DNA of 64,000 nucleotides from Gramella sp. MT6 (GTDB lineage: Bacteria; Bacteroidota; Bacteroidia; Flavobacteriales; Flavobacteriaceae): contig NZ_CP048410.1 of the NCBI RefSeq assembly GCF_019357415.1, positions 3,312,501 through 3,376,500 of the forward strand, written 5' to 3'. Both the position numbers and the translations under genes were made by a program. Positions 26,591 through 36,727 of the stretch are shown here, piece after piece (position 1 is the stretch's first letter; each line of letters opens with the position of its first letter). The notes under the pieces are model-generated. The model saw nothing but the letters and a program-made list of their open reading frames with translations, ran no database searches and was not told the DNA's origin.

Positions 26591-29251
26591 CTAAACTTTC
26601 ACGAATCCCAGACGCTTAAAGATCTGTGAGATAACCAGCGACGCAAATGCAAAAACCACGATTATAATTAATTGGTCTAAGGTCATACTTGTTAAAGACA
26701 GGGTTTCTCTAAGAAAGGGTATAAAATATCCCAGGGAGGTAATAAAAATCGAAACTAATAAAGAAAGCCAGACCCAGGGATTAGCAGTTACCTCGTTAAT
26801 GAAAAATGATTCCCTGGCCGGTGGTAAATTGAAGACATTAAACAATTGCGCCATAACCAAGGTGTAGAAAGCCATATTATTCACTTTGATATCAGATAAA
26901 TTTAAGCGGTAATGAGCGTAGATTACAACACCAATTACTACAAGGGTTATGGATAAACCATAAAGCACAGTGGCCTTCCAATGCTTTTTGGTTAATATTG
27001 GTTCATCTGCATCCCTTGGCCGCATTCTCATAATGTTTTTACTCCCCTTACCCATTCCAAGTGCAAGCGCTGGAAAGATATCTGTGATAAGGTTTAAATA
27101 AAGAATTTGCAGAGGAAGTAACGGCAATGGTACATTAATTACAGATGCTGCTGCTACTGAAATTACCTCAGCCAGATTACATGAGATTAAAAAAATAACG
27201 AAATACCTGATATTCTCAAAAATTGCCCTGCCCTGATGAATAGCCTGTTTAAGAGCGGTGAATTTATCATCCATTAAAATAACATCAGCTACCTCCCTGG
27301 CGGCTTCGGTACCGCGAATACCCATTGAAATACCAATGTCAGCGGTTTGTAATGCAGGGGCATCATTGATGCCATCTCCTAGCATACCCACTACTCCACG
27401 ATGTTGCTGATAGAACCTCACCAGGTGTAATTTTTGCTCCGGAAGCATTCTGGCAAAAACAGAAGCTTTCAGTAAGAGCTCCTCCTCATTTGGCTCTATA
27501 TTTTCAAATTTGGAATAATCAGATCCCAGAATCGTTTGTGAATTTGATTCCTCCCTACTTACCAAACCTATTTCCTGGGCTATTTTTCTTGAAGTTCCAG
27601 GGTGATCTCCGGTAATCATCTTTACCTGAATTCCGGCATCATGGTAAGTTTTAATTGCCTGGGCAATATCATTTCTGGGAGGATCAATGAAGCCGGCAAT
27701 TCCTATTAAAATGAGATCCTTTAATAAAGTGTCTTCTTCAGGAATTTGGTTAGTTCTTTTATCTGCAAAAGCTAACACCCTTAACCCATCCTCTGCCATT
27801 TTATCTGCATGAGAATACCATTCATTTTTATCTTCAATCATTTCCTCCTGTCCATTTTTCAGAACCTTATCGCAATATTTCAGAATACTTTCAGGAGCTC
27901 CTTTAACGCAGCTAATAAAACTGTCACCTTCCCTATTCACCGTGGCCATTAGTTTAAGATTTGAATCAAAAGGAAGCTCATGAACCTCGGGATATTTTTT
28001 AATAATAGCACTAAAATTACAGCCTGCATTCTTTGCGAATTCCACTAAGGCGAGATCAATGGCATCTGCACTTCCATTGGAGTGTTTAGTATTTGCACTA
28101 TTACACAGGACTGCCACATTTATAAATCGATCGAGACCGAAATCTTCGTTTAGATCCTTACATTTTTTACTGTCGATTATTTCAGTAGCATCAACTTCTG
28201 AACCTTTAAAAATGATCTTTTTAACGGTCATTTTATCTTCAGTAAGAGTTCCGGTTTTGTCTGTGCAAATAATGTTAGTCTCTCCAAGGGTTTGCACAGC
28301 TTCCAGTTTTTTAATCACTACTTTCTTCTTAGACAATTTCAGCATGCCCCTGGCCAGGGTAATAGTAGCAACCACCGGAAGACCTTCAGGAATTGCCGCT
28401 ACGGCAAGAGCGATCCCTGTCTTTATCATTAAAACAGGATCATTGGAACTAAGAAACCCTGAAAGTCCTATTAAAACTGCTAGAACTAAGGTGAACAGGA
28501 TAAGCCAGTGAGTTAAGGAATTTAGCTTTTTTTCAAGTGGTGTTCGTTTATGCTCTGTTTCCCTTGCCAGGGAACTAATTTGTCCTATTGCAGTCTTATC
28601 CCCGGTCGCGATGACTACCGCTTTTGCATTTCCTCTAGCTATAATAGTTCCGTTAAATACCATATTCTTCCGGTCGGTTATTCGCGTATTCACAGGAAGT
28701 TCATCAAGGCCTTTTTGTACAGGTTCACTTTCACCGGTAAGCATAGATTCTTTTAAGGAAAGTCTTGTTTGTTCTATTAAACGGGCATCGGCAGGTACAA
28801 CATCACCGGCTTTAATCAAAATAATATCACCTGGCACCAGTAACCTGGAAGGCATAGTTTTTTCCTTACCGTCCCTGATGACGACAGATAATGTCTGAAC
28901 CATTTTCTGTAGGGATTCTATAGATCGAATGGCCTGCCACTCCATAAAAAATCCTATCAAAGCCGTGATAAGTATCACAAATAAAATAGCGATCCCTTCT
29001 AAAACTTCACTAAAAAGAAAAGCTAGGATCATGGCTGCGAAAAGGATATAAATTATAGGACTCAGAAGCTGGTCTACGAAGATTTTTAGGATAGATTTTG
29101 GCTTTTTCCTGGTAAGTATGTTTTCACCAGTAGATTTAATTCTATTTGCCGCTACATTATCTCCCAGACCTTTTTCTGAACTGGAATTCAAAAGCTCTAA
29201 AACTTTTTCTACAGGAATAGAATGGGCATCTGTTATCATGAGAAAAGTCAA
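26591..29251 (-). CDS. Cation-transporting P-type ATPase, Ca2+-type (P2)
   Basis: An 886-residue P2-type ATPase. It has an N-terminal cation ATPase domain, actuator motif LTGES (171-175), PEGLP in the fourth membrane segment (288-292), phosphorylation site DKTGT with D331, hinge GDGINDAPAL, and six C-terminal membrane segments. PEGLP and the domain layout indicate Ca2+ or Na+/K+-like export at the inner membrane, not heavy metals (no CPC). An alternative ATG lies 12 bp downstream. It is transcribed toward the radical SAM gene. Confidence 0.92.
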   Translation of the reverse strand: MTFLMITDAHSIPVEKVLELLNSSSEKGLGDNVAANRIKSTGENILTRKKPKSILKIFVDQLLSPIIYILFAAMILAFLFSEVLEGIAILFVILITALIGFFMEWQAIRSIESLQKMVQTLSVVIRDGKEKTMPSRLLVPGDIILIKAGDVVPADARLIEQTRLSLKESMLTGESEPVQKGLDELPVNTRITDRKNMVFNGTIIARGNAKAVVIATGDKTAIGQISSLARETEHKRTPLEKKLNSLTHWLILFTLVLAVLIGLSGFLSSNDPVLMIKTGIALAVAAIPEGLPVVATITLARGMLKLSKKKVVIKKLEAVQTLGETNIICTDKTGTLTEDKMTVKKIIFKGSEVDATEIIDSKKCKDLNEDFGLDRFINVAVLCNSANTKHSNGSADAIDLALVEFAKNAGCNFSAIIKKYPEVHELPFDSNLKLMATVNREGDSFISCVKGAPESILKYCDKVLKNGQEEMIEDKNEWYSHADKMAEDGLRVLAFADKRTNQIPEEDTLLKDLILIGIAGFIDPPRNDIAQAIKTYHDAGIQVKMITGDHPGTSRKIAQEIGLVSREESNSQTILGSDYSKFENIEPNEEELLLKASVFARMLPEQKLHLVRFYQQHRGVVGMLGDGINDAPALQTADIGISMGIRGTEAAREVADVILMDDKFTALKQAIHQGRAIFENIRYFVIFLISCNLAEVISVAAASVINVPLPLLPLQILYLNLITDIFPALALGMGKGSKNIMRMRPRDADEPILTKKHWKATVLYGLSITLVVIGVVIYAHYRLNLSDIKVNNMAFYTLVMAQLFNVFNLPPARESFFINEVTANPWVWLSLLVSIFITSLGYFIPFLRETLSLTSMTLDQLIIIVVFAFASLVISQIFKRLGFVKV

Positions 29252-29370
29252 TTAGATAGACGTTCTGTTTCTGCAAAATATAGTACGGGATCAATAAATA
29301 TCCTTAATGATATTTTATCAAGCCTGAAAGAAAACCCAATATTTAAAAAGCTTTTTTTCATGATCAATAA

Positions 29371-30228
29371 TTAATGCCTCGGTAGATTTTGTAATACAAA
29401 AAATGGAATCTGAACTTCCAGACCAATCTTTTCAATTTTTGAATCATACAGAATACTTTCCAGATAGGAATGCCTGGAATTTACCATGATAAGCATATCT
29501 GGCTTATTTTTCTCGATATAATCATTGATAGCGCCGGTAATATCGCTCCCATGTATTTGGGTAAAATCAACTTCTACTCCGGAAAAAACTGAATCAAAAA
29601 ATGCTTTATTATTTTTTTGCCTTAGAGAAAGTCCGTTGTTGCATGAAACATACATAAGGTGAATTTTAACCTTCAGTCTTTTAGCCAGATCACTAATCAG
29701 TTTTAATTCTCTCCTTTTATACGGAAGTAGAAAATCTGAAGGAAATAAAATATCAACCGGATGTATCTCTTTATAATTCTCAGGTATCGCCAGGACGGGA
29801 CATTTAACATATTTCATTACCTGAAGGGTATTACTACCAAAAGTCAATTTCTTATCACCCGTTTTACCCCGGGTTCCCATAATAATTAAATCGATATTTT
29901 CAAATTCAGCAAAGTCATTGGCCTCTTCAATCAGAGAACCAAATTTGGCAATTGTAGATATTTTATGGTTAGGATTAGGGGAAATAGAGATTATCTGTTT
30001 TTCGAGGGAGGCTAATTTTAAATTTACCTGTTCAAGAATACGGTTTTTAACCTCTTTCAATTCTGGTGGCTCCATAAATGGATCTAACTGAAAAACTTCA
30101 TCAGCATAAGCATGCATAATATAAAATTCGCAGATCTCGTATTTAAATAGTTCCATTCCATATTTAATCGCATTCAGCGCATTTTCAGAAAAATCTGTGG
30201 GTATCAGTAGCTTATACATATTTTTCAT
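29371..30228 (-). CDS. Universal stress protein, two UspA domains
   Basis: A 285-residue tandem UspA protein. The first domain begins YKLLIPTDFSENALNAIKYG and has an ATP-binding-like GTRGKTGDKKLTFGSN. The second starts at VDILFPSDFL and ends in MVNSRHSYLESILYDSK, with a weaker nucleotide motif. It is a cytoplasmic stress protein of unknown exact task. It follows the P-type ATPase gene's start on the same strand. Its upstream 312-bp gap (30229-30540) shows only a weak AAAAGGT/ACCTTTT repeat near 30367-30398. Confidence 0.92.
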   Translation of the reverse strand: MKNMYKLLIPTDFSENALNAIKYGMELFKYEICEFYIMHAYADEVFQLDPFMEPPELKEVKNRILEQVNLKLASLEKQIISISPNPNHKISTIAKFGSLIEEANDFAEFENIDLIIMGTRGKTGDKKLTFGSNTLQVMKYVKCPVLAIPENYKEIHPVDILFPSDFLLPYKRRELKLISDLAKRLKVKIHLMYVSCNNGLSLRQKNNKAFFDSVFSGVEVDFTQIHGSDITGAINDYIEKNKPDMLIMVNSRHSYLESILYDSKIEKIGLEVQIPFFVLQNLPRH

Positions 30229-30540
30229 TTTTAGCTTGGAGATTAAAAATACGGAAGAAGTATTTGAGAAAGTATGATTTTAATCACTTCTGGATAATGA
30301 AAACCCACTCATTTAAAAACTTATTTGCATGCATTTTTATAATTGAAGAATTCCCGTGATCAAAACAAAAAAGGTCTGAAAATCAAAAAGATACCTTTTA
30401 ATGAAATATGATAATTCTCATAGTAATCATTCCTAACAAGCGATAATTTTAATCAGTGATTTCAAATTCTGAAAAGAAGAAGAAAGGCGATTCTCTTATC
30501 GTTCAAGTTTCCTGAATCAATAAAATTAAAATTCATAAAA

Positions 30541-31302
30541 ATGGAAAAGTTAAAAAATAAGGTAGCAATCATCACCGGCGGAGCAGGTGGAATTGGTTTA
30601 GCCACAGCACAACTATTCCTCAATGAAGGAGCTAAAGTTATGCTGGTTGATATAAATGAAAATGAATTGAAGGAAACAGTTCAATCCTTAGATTCGGAAA
30701 AAGTCGCTTACTGTGTTGCAGATGTAAGCCAGTCCCGGGATCATGGTAAATATGTGGCAGAAACGATCGAGAGATTCGGGAAAATAGATATTTTCTTCAA
30801 TAATGCAGGAATTGAAGGTGATTTTAAACCGATCTCTGAATATCCTGAGGACACCTTCGATAAAGTCATTTCGGTAAATTTAAAAGGAGTATGGCTAGGT
30901 TGCCAACATGTACTTCCCAAAATGGAAAAAGGTGGAAGTGTAATGATCACTTCATCTGTCGCGGGCTTGAAAGGATTTAAAGGTCTGGGCGCATACGTAG
31001 CTACAAAGCATGCCGTTATAGGCATTATGAGGGTGGCTGCCCTGGAATTTGCAGACAAAAAGATAAGAGTAAATACCATTCACCCTGGTCCCGTTAACAA
31101 CAGGATGATGCGATCTATTGAAGAACAGATTTCACCCGATAACCCAGGTGAAGCTCAGAAAGGGTTCGAGGTGACCATTCCTTTCGAAAGATATGCTGAA
31201 TCTGCAGAGATCGCCAGTATGGCTCTGTTCCTTGCTTCAGAAGATAGCAGTTACATTACCGGAACCATGCAGATTGTAGACGGTGGAATGCTACTTAATT
31301 AA
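30541..31302 (+). CDS. SDR-family oxidoreductase
   Basis: A 253-residue short-chain dehydrogenase with GGAGGIGLA (NAD(P)-binding, near residue 14), NNAG, the catalytic Ser region (ITSSVAG) and Y-VAT-K. The C-terminal SSYITGTMQIVDGG is typical of the classical SDR group, close to glucose 1-dehydrogenase-like members. The substrate cannot be told. A peroxiredoxin gene follows 67 bp later on the same strand. Confidence 0.92.
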   Translation: MEKLKNKVAIITGGAGGIGLATAQLFLNEGAKVMLVDINENELKETVQSLDSEKVAYCVADVSQSRDHGKYVAETIERFGKIDIFFNNAGIEGDFKPISEYPEDTFDKVISVNLKGVWLGCQHVLPKMEKGGSVMITSSVAGLKGFKGLGAYVATKHAVIGIMRVAALEFADKKIRVNTIHPGPVNNRMMRSIEEQISPDNPGEAQKGFEVTIPFERYAESAEIASMALFLASEDSSYITGTMQIVDGGMLLN

Positions 31303-31369
31303 AAATCAATATACCGGTAATCATAGGACTATTAAACCAACAAGATTGCCGGGTTTAATATTTAAAGTC

Positions 31370-32041
31370 ATGGAAAATTTAGAAGAAAAAGATTTGAATA
31401 TCATGCCTCGCATAGGAGACAATGTGCCAGATTTTGATGCTATTACCACTCATGGAAAAATTTACTTTTCAGATTTCGCAAATGGTAAATGGGTTATATT
31501 ATTTTCTCATCCGGCAGATTTCACTCCGGTATGTACCACCGAACTCATAGGTTTTGCTAAAAGAAAAAGTGCTTTCGAAGCTTTGAACACCAAACTTTTA
31601 GGTTTAAGCATAGACAGTATCCATTCTCATCTCGCATGGATCAATAATATCAAGGAAAAAACCGGAGTTTATTTAGACTTTCCAATAATTGCAGATATCG
31701 ATATGAAAGTGGCTAAATTATATGGTATGCTGCAACCTAACGAAAGTAAAACTGAAGCTGTTAGGGCAGTTTTTTTTATTGATCCCTTCCTTAATATTCG
31801 ACTTATCATGTACTATCCACTCAATATTGGGAGAAATATAGATGAGATCCTGAGAGTGTTGGAAGCATTACAAATTTCAGATAAACATAAAGTAGCTATG
31901 CCTCTAAACTGGGAAAATGGTGATAAAGTGATCGTTTCTCCTCCAAAAACCCTTAAGGAAATGGAAAGCAGGATTAATGACAAATCTGGTGATAAACTAG
32001 ATTTCTACCTTATCAAAAAAGATTTAGTCCAGGAAAAATAA
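31370..32041 (+). CDS. 1-Cys peroxiredoxin, Prx6 type
   Basis: A 223-residue peroxiredoxin from ATG at 31370 (an upstream TTG/ATG-like extension lies in intergenic DNA and is not conserved-looking). The peroxidatic cysteine is C55 in SHPADFTPVCTTEL, and no resolving cysteine is apparent. The long C-terminal domain (MPLNWENGDKVIVSPP) is characteristic of the Prx6 group. It reduces hydroperoxides and fits the neighbouring stress genes. Confidence 0.93.
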   Translation: MENLEEKDLNIMPRIGDNVPDFDAITTHGKIYFSDFANGKWVILFSHPADFTPVCTTELIGFAKRKSAFEALNTKLLGLSIDSIHSHLAWINNIKEKTGVYLDFPIIADIDMKVAKLYGMLQPNESKTEAVRAVFFIDPFLNIRLIMYYPLNIGRNIDEILRVLEALQISDKHKVAMPLNWENGDKVIVSPPKTLKEMESRINDKSGDKLDFYLIKKDLVQEK

Positions 32042-32084
32042 TTTTTTGATCATTATCCAATTATTGAAAAGTTAGTTAATAAAA

Positions 32085-32110
32085 AACGGCTGGGTTTAAA
32101 CCCAGCCGTT
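32085..32110 (+). terminator. Terminator after the peroxiredoxin gene
   Basis: AACGGCTGGG and CCCAGCCGTT form a 10-bp perfect stem about TTTAAA, 44 bp after the stop codon. The T run that follows is broken (TTCGTTT). Confidence 0.7.
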
Positions 32111-32185
32111 TCGTTTCGAGGGGGATAATTCAATTAACAAAAAAAGAAATTTTGAAATAAATTATTTTCCTCTGTTTTATAATAA

Positions 32186-32343
32186 GAAACAGGGACATGA
32201 TAAATGCCCCTGTTTCCTGAAGGTAACAGTTCTACGATATACTAAGATCAGATCAAAATTTTATAGATTAATACTATATAACTTCTTTACTTAAATATAT
32301 CCCGTTACACTTCTATCATCTTAAGTCGGTTTACCCGACTTAA
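32186..32343. repeat. Two further hairpins in the 422-bp gap before the DUF4468 gene
   Basis: GAAACAGGG / CCCTGTTTC at 32186-32216 (13-nt loop) and TTAAGTCGG / CCGACTTAA at 32321-32343 (5-nt loop). Neither has a clear T tract on either strand. No open reading frame of note lies in 32042-32463. They may end the convergent transcripts or belong to a small RNA; this cannot be decided by eye. Confidence 0.45.
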
Positions 32344-32463
32344 AATTTCTTTATATGATTTTCAAAGACCTGCTTTTAATTGTTATACCAAGATACAACC
32401 GTGAAGTCTTTTAAAATATGATTTATATCATATCCATTTCTTTTTCATTGAAATTAATCGGTT

Positions 32464-33009
32464 CTAATCTTTTGGAGGAATCTCAGCATCTCTGTTCACA
32501 TAGGCTGAAACTCCGCGAATAAAATCGTTCACGGTCTCCTCCAAGATAGCGCGGGCATCTGAAGTTAAAGGATATGGCTGATTATTTTCAGCATAAAAAG
32601 CCCAGTCATTCATGCCGCCTACAATTTGAAACGCGGGCGCATCTGGACTTGACACCTCCACCATCTCTACATCATAGCGAATGAATCCATCTTTATATCT
32701 GAATGCCAGATCGAACATGGCATCCCAGGTAAAAGTCTGTCCTTTATTCTCTATTGAAAAAGCCTGTGGAACAAAAACCTTATATTCCAGATATTGGTCT
32801 TCTATTTCACGGCTTATCGCTTCATTGGGATTGGAAATTATATTATCTGCCCACCGTTTTGTTGCGAGGAACAATTCAGAATCAGATTTGCCAGGATATT
32901 CCCGAACTACGGAATCTTCAAAACCTGCGGGTGATAAAGTAAATTTATCTGCTACTTTCTGGGCATTTAACAGTACTGGAAATAATAAACATATAATAGT
33001 AAGTCTCAT
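32464..33009 (-). CDS. Secreted DUF4468-type protein
   Basis: A 181-residue exported protein with a signal peptide (ends LNAQ). The mature part, with KVADKFTLSPAGFEDSVV, EYPGKSDSELFLATKRWADN and RYKDGFIRYDV, matches the TBP-like fold described as DUF4468. Function unknown. It is alone on its strand. Confidence 0.75.
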   Translation of the reverse strand: MRLTIICLLFPVLLNAQKVADKFTLSPAGFEDSVVREYPGKSDSELFLATKRWADNIISNPNEAISREIEDQYLEYKVFVPQAFSIENKGQTFTWDAMFDLAFRYKDGFIRYDVEMVEVSSPDAPAFQIVGGMNDWAFYAENNQPYPLTSDARAILEETVNDFIRGVSAYVNRDAEIPPKD

Positions 33010-33162
33010 AATTTTTAATTTTAATGGTTATTCAAAAGGTAGGAAAATGTATTTCCAGAAATAGTTAAGATAAAGGCAAGACCTGTTAAACTATTTCTAA
33101 GATGAAGGCTATTAAAGGTCGATTTTGAAGTTTAATCTTATATTATCACAAAACCGAAAAAA

Positions 33163-34113
33163 ATGAAGAAGAAACAATTAGGAAAAACAGAGCTATATAC
33201 TACTCCTATAGTTTTTGGTGGAAATGTATTTGGCTGGACCGCTGATGAAAAGGAATCTTTTAAATTGATGGACCAGTTTCTCGATATGGGATTTAATATG
33301 ATAGATACTGCCGATGTTTATTCCAGGTGGGCCAAAGGAAATTCCGGCGGAGAATCTGAAAGGATCATTGGAGATTATATGAAAAAGAGAGGCAACAGAG
33401 ATAAGATAATTCTTGCCACCAAAGTTGGTTCTAGTATGCAGGAAGGAGGTGATAAAGACATCTCCAGAACACATATTATGAAAGCTATCGAAGATTCCCT
33501 GCAAAGATTGAAAACAGATTATGTTGACCTTTACTTCACGCACTGGGATGACGATAAAACTCCGGTTGAAGAAACCCTTGAAGCATATAAACGGTTGATC
33601 GAGCAGGGAAAAGTGAGGTATATTGGAGCATCAAATCTATCACCTGAAAGATTGCAAGCTTCCCTGGATGCATCCAAAAAAGAAAATTTACCTAAATATG
33701 AAGTTTTTCAACCCGAATATAGTCTGGCTGAGAGAAATAAATTTGAAGGTGAGATTCAGGATATTTGTATAGAGAATGACCTTGGAGTTATAAGTTATTT
33801 CTCGCTGGCAAGCGGATTTCTAACCGGAAAGTATAGCTCTAACGAAGACATTAAAGGAACCGATCGCGAAAAATTTCTAAAAAATTATTTTGATGATAAT
33901 GGCGAAAATATTCTCAAAGCCTTAAAGGACATTTCAGATCATCATAATATTTCTCAAGCAGGGATTGCTTTAAGGTGGATCATGCAAAAACCAGGCATTA
34001 CAGCACCTATTGCAAGTGCTTCAAAAACCGAACACTTAAAGTCTTTTCAGGAGGCGATAGATATTGAATTATCTTCAGAAGAGATGGATAAACTCGACCA
34101 GGCCAGTTCCTGA
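33163..34113 (+). CDS. Aldo/keto reductase
   Basis: A 316-residue TIM-barrel oxidoreductase. The catalytic tetrad is visible: D48 and Y53 (MIDTADVYSRW), K87 (ILATKVGS) and H127 (LYFTHWDDD). The C-terminal NADPH site IASASKTEHL is also present. It belongs to the general AKR group of uncharacterised bacterial members; the substrate is unknown. Confidence 0.93.
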   Translation: MKKKQLGKTELYTTPIVFGGNVFGWTADEKESFKLMDQFLDMGFNMIDTADVYSRWAKGNSGGESERIIGDYMKKRGNRDKIILATKVGSSMQEGGDKDISRTHIMKAIEDSLQRLKTDYVDLYFTHWDDDKTPVEETLEAYKRLIEQGKVRYIGASNLSPERLQASLDASKKENLPKYEVFQPEYSLAERNKFEGEIQDICIENDLGVISYFSLASGFLTGKYSSNEDIKGTDREKFLKNYFDDNGENILKALKDISDHHNISQAGIALRWIMQKPGITAPIASASKTEHLKSFQEAIDIELSSEEMDKLDQASS

Positions 34114-34138
34114 TTATATTGAAGAGTTATAGATAGAA

Positions 34139-35182
34139 CTATGACTCTTCTTTTACTTCCACCACTTCGTACATGTTTTTTCCATCAACCTGTACAGGCT
34201 GGTAATATGTATCACCATATTTCACATAAGTCTGCTCTCCTACCCTCACCTCTTCACCTCCCTCAGGTAAGTTAGGAACTATGGTTCCTGCTGTTGGAGG
34301 CACCACCTTATACATTTCTCCATCTTTTTCATAATAGGTCCCTCCATAATAATAATTATTAGTGGTTTCACTGACTTCTACCGTTTGCGCACCGCTGGGT
34401 AACTCCTTTATTTCTGCTCCCACAGGTGCCTGAACTACCCGGTATCCGTCATCCTCTTCGATATAATAAACTCCCTGATCATAGTGATATTGCTGATTCT
34501 CAATACTTATTATAATTGCTGTAGTAGCCATAGTTGCTACAAAGAATCCCCATGGATGCCAGTAAGGGCCCCAGTAGAAGGGACGGTAAGGATGGTAATA
34601 ATAAGGTCTGAAGGCATAAAATCCAAAACCCCCGAAAATATAAGGTGGTCTAATATATACTCTACCACTAGAACGAACCTGGGTGTTCCGGATATTTATA
34701 TCCCGGCTATTATCTATATTGATATTAATATTATTCCTGTCTCCCGGATTTCGATTTCCGGGGTTTCTATCACCTGGGTTTCTGTCACCTGGGTTTCTGT
34801 CACCTGGATTACGATCGCCTGGCCTTTTATCAGTTACCTGTTCTCTTCCGGTTGCAGGTCTGGTGGAGGGTGGTCTTTTGATCTCTGATCTGTCTAATTT
34901 TTTATTGGTGCTTAAATCACGTGATGGCATTCGGGTATTTTTACTTCTTACTGCACCACCATTGATAGATCTATTTGGAGATTGCCTGGAAACATTGCTT
35001 CTGTTATTTACATTCCTGGTAGGTCTAGAAGGAGCAGGTCTTGCTGCCGGCCTTGACATTTGAGCCCTGCCACCTCCTCGATTGATCCTTTGAGCTTCCA
35101 TAGTAAGTGTTGGAAAGCTGAACAGAATCATGGAAATTATCAGGGTTAGATATTTGATTTTATAAGAGGAAGAAGATTTCAT
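34139..35182 (-). CDS. DUF6515-family secreted protein with a GDRNP tandem repeat
   Basis: A 347-residue exported protein. A signal peptide is followed by a basic Arg/Ser/Pro/Asn-rich region (about 35-155) with five near-identical GDRNP units encoded by a 15-bp tandem repeat (about 34745-34820). Next come a hydrophobic Tyr/Pro-rich segment (YRPFYWGPYWHPWGFF) and three copies of a YY-x-DGxxY-x-V-type unit at the C-terminus, as in DUF6515 proteins. Function unknown, probably cell-envelope. The repeat number may vary between strains. Confidence 0.8.
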   Translation of the reverse strand: MKSSSSYKIKYLTLIISMILFSFPTLTMEAQRINRGGGRAQMSRPAARPAPSRPTRNVNNRSNVSRQSPNRSINGGAVRSKNTRMPSRDLSTNKKLDRSEIKRPPSTRPATGREQVTDKRPGDRNPGDRNPGDRNPGDRNPGNRNPGDRNNININIDNSRDINIRNTQVRSSGRVYIRPPYIFGGFGFYAFRPYYYHPYRPFYWGPYWHPWGFFVATMATTAIIISIENQQYHYDQGVYYIEEDDGYRVVQAPVGAEIKELPSGAQTVEVSETTNNYYYGGTYYEKDGEMYKVVPPTAGTIVPNLPEGGEEVRVGEQTYVKYGDTYYQPVQVDGKNMYEVVEVKEES

Positions 35183-35208
35183 AATCAGAAAATTTTAAAG
35201 AACTGTAA

Positions 35209-35937
35209 TTATTCAGGAAGCTCATTAGCCATAATAGCTATGTTTCGCGCATTTGGAGGTGGATCAAAAGAAAACATTTCAGATGGCAAATCAGGATTAA
35301 TGTCCCAATTAAGGAAAGTAACTTCAAATTGAGTGTTATTATCCTTATGGATTATGAGGTACTTCAGCGGCAAATAAAACGCGTCATTGCTTATCCATAA
35401 TTGAAGATTCATGTCCTTATTTACTGCCTGGATATGAAGACAGTTCTCACCTTCAATTTCCTTCTCCCCCAGGTAAACTATATGATCAAAATTTTCAATT
35501 ACAACATCTACTATATCAGGAAAGAAAATATCAGCGGCTGGAAATTCAATGTTATAAGCTCGGTTAATACTGTCCATCATGGTAATAATATCTGACGGAG
35601 CTTCTACTACAGAATAATTATTTTCATTAAATGAATAGTAAACAAGTGTTTCCCCATTATACCAGTATCCTTTATGCCCGTCTGAACCGTTAGATTGAAC
35701 GTGCATTTTATCAGGGCCAACCATAAAAACCTGTGCAGTGGAATATTCTTTAATTGATCCATATTTTCCTTTTTCAACATCTGTGGAAATATCTGCCGTA
35801 AAGCTTACTGCTCCCAATCCACCTATGAATTCCGCCATACGATCTAATACCCGAACTGCTACCGTATCCAGACTCTTATTCTGAGAATTCACGTTGAATC
35901 CTAAAAGGAATGAGAAAAAAATCAAACACTTTTTCAT
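35209..35937 (-). CDS. DUF2092-type periplasmic protein
   Basis: A 242-residue exported protein (signal peptide ends NVNSQ). The lipoprotein-carrier-like fold of DUF2092 is suggested by ISTDVEKGKYGSIKEYSTAQVFMVGPDKM, WYNGETLVYYS and the C-terminal FSFDPPPNAR. It sits 26 bp upstream of the DUF6515 gene and downstream of a beta-barrel gene on the same strand, suggesting one envelope-related operon. The DUF6515-plus-DUF2092 pair is likely functional. Confidence 0.78.
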   Translation of the reverse strand: MKKCLIFFSFLLGFNVNSQNKSLDTVAVRVLDRMAEFIGGLGAVSFTADISTDVEKGKYGSIKEYSTAQVFMVGPDKMHVQSNGSDGHKGYWYNGETLVYYSFNENNYSVVEAPSDIITMMDSINRAYNIEFPAADIFFPDIVDVVIENFDHIVYLGEKEIEGENCLHIQAVNKDMNLQLWISNDAFYLPLKYLIIHKDNNTQFEVTFLNWDINPDLPSEMFSFDPPPNARNIAIMANELPE

Positions 35938-35968
35938 ATGAATTAAATTTTGATCAATATTCTAAAAA

Positions 35969-36622
35969 TCAACGGTTAAACTTAAAAACAAGACCACCAG
36001 CAAAACCAAATTGGTATATCGTTGAATAACTGCTTAAACCTGCTCCTGTTCCGCCAGTACCAAAATACAGACCTCCGCCCATGGCTTGAACTGAAGAAAT
36101 GATATTTGCCTGAGCTTTAAAACCTAAATAATTTAAAAACCAGTATACCCCTCCAAATTTTGCTCCCCAGGCGAACTTGGTTGCATTATTCTTATTACCG
36201 TTTTCTGGATTATCTACGCTTGCCGTAACAACTCCGGCCATTAGACCAATAAAACCGTCGACCTGGCTTTCGGGAATTCTAAAATATCTATTACCTCCCA
36301 GCATTATATAATTGATCCCCAGGTCAAAATTCGTGAACTGTATGTAGGCGTCATTCCTCCTATAGTAAGTTGTTGGACTATTAGTATCCTGTCTTAAGTA
36401 GCTTAACTCAAACCCGTTTTCTGGCATTACCATGTATTCCACGCCTACACCCCATTGAAACCCACCTTCTATTTTACCCTCATAGAATTCATCAAAATCA
36501 AAATATGAATCAAAACTATCATCAAAGAAATAGCCGCCCTGAAGAGTTAAGTTAATATCCTGAGCATTTAGATTAAGCGCAGAAAGTAGTGAGACAAGTC
36601 CTAAAATATAGATCTTTTTCAT
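35969..36622 (-). CDS. Outer membrane beta-barrel protein
   Basis: A 217-residue protein with a signal peptide (ends LNAQD) and alternating hydrophobic/polar strands ending in an aromatic-type C-terminus (GFAGGLVFKFNR), as in porin-like small barrels. It lies 31 bp upstream of the DUF2092 gene, so it is the first gene of that operon. Specific function unknown. Confidence 0.78.
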   Translation of the reverse strand: MKKIYILGLVSLLSALNLNAQDINLTLQGGYFFDDSFDSYFDFDEFYEGKIEGGFQWGVGVEYMVMPENGFELSYLRQDTNSPTTYYRRNDAYIQFTNFDLGINYIMLGGNRYFRIPESQVDGFIGLMAGVVTASVDNPENGNKNNATKFAWGAKFGGVYWFLNYLGFKAQANIISSVQAMGGGLYFGTGGTGAGLSSYSTIYQFGFAGGLVFKFNR

Positions 36623-36727
36623 ACCGAAGATTTATGATGGAATTCTGAAATTATCCGATTCTTTATAATTCAACTTTAATATACACCGGATAGTCATTAT
36701 AAATATAAATAACTAATTGCTAATTAG

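Noticed and set aside
30367..30398. AAAAGGT/ACCTTTT inverted repeat as a terminator or operator
   Set aside because: Seven A/T-rich pairs around a 17-nt or longer loop are too weak in this composition to call.
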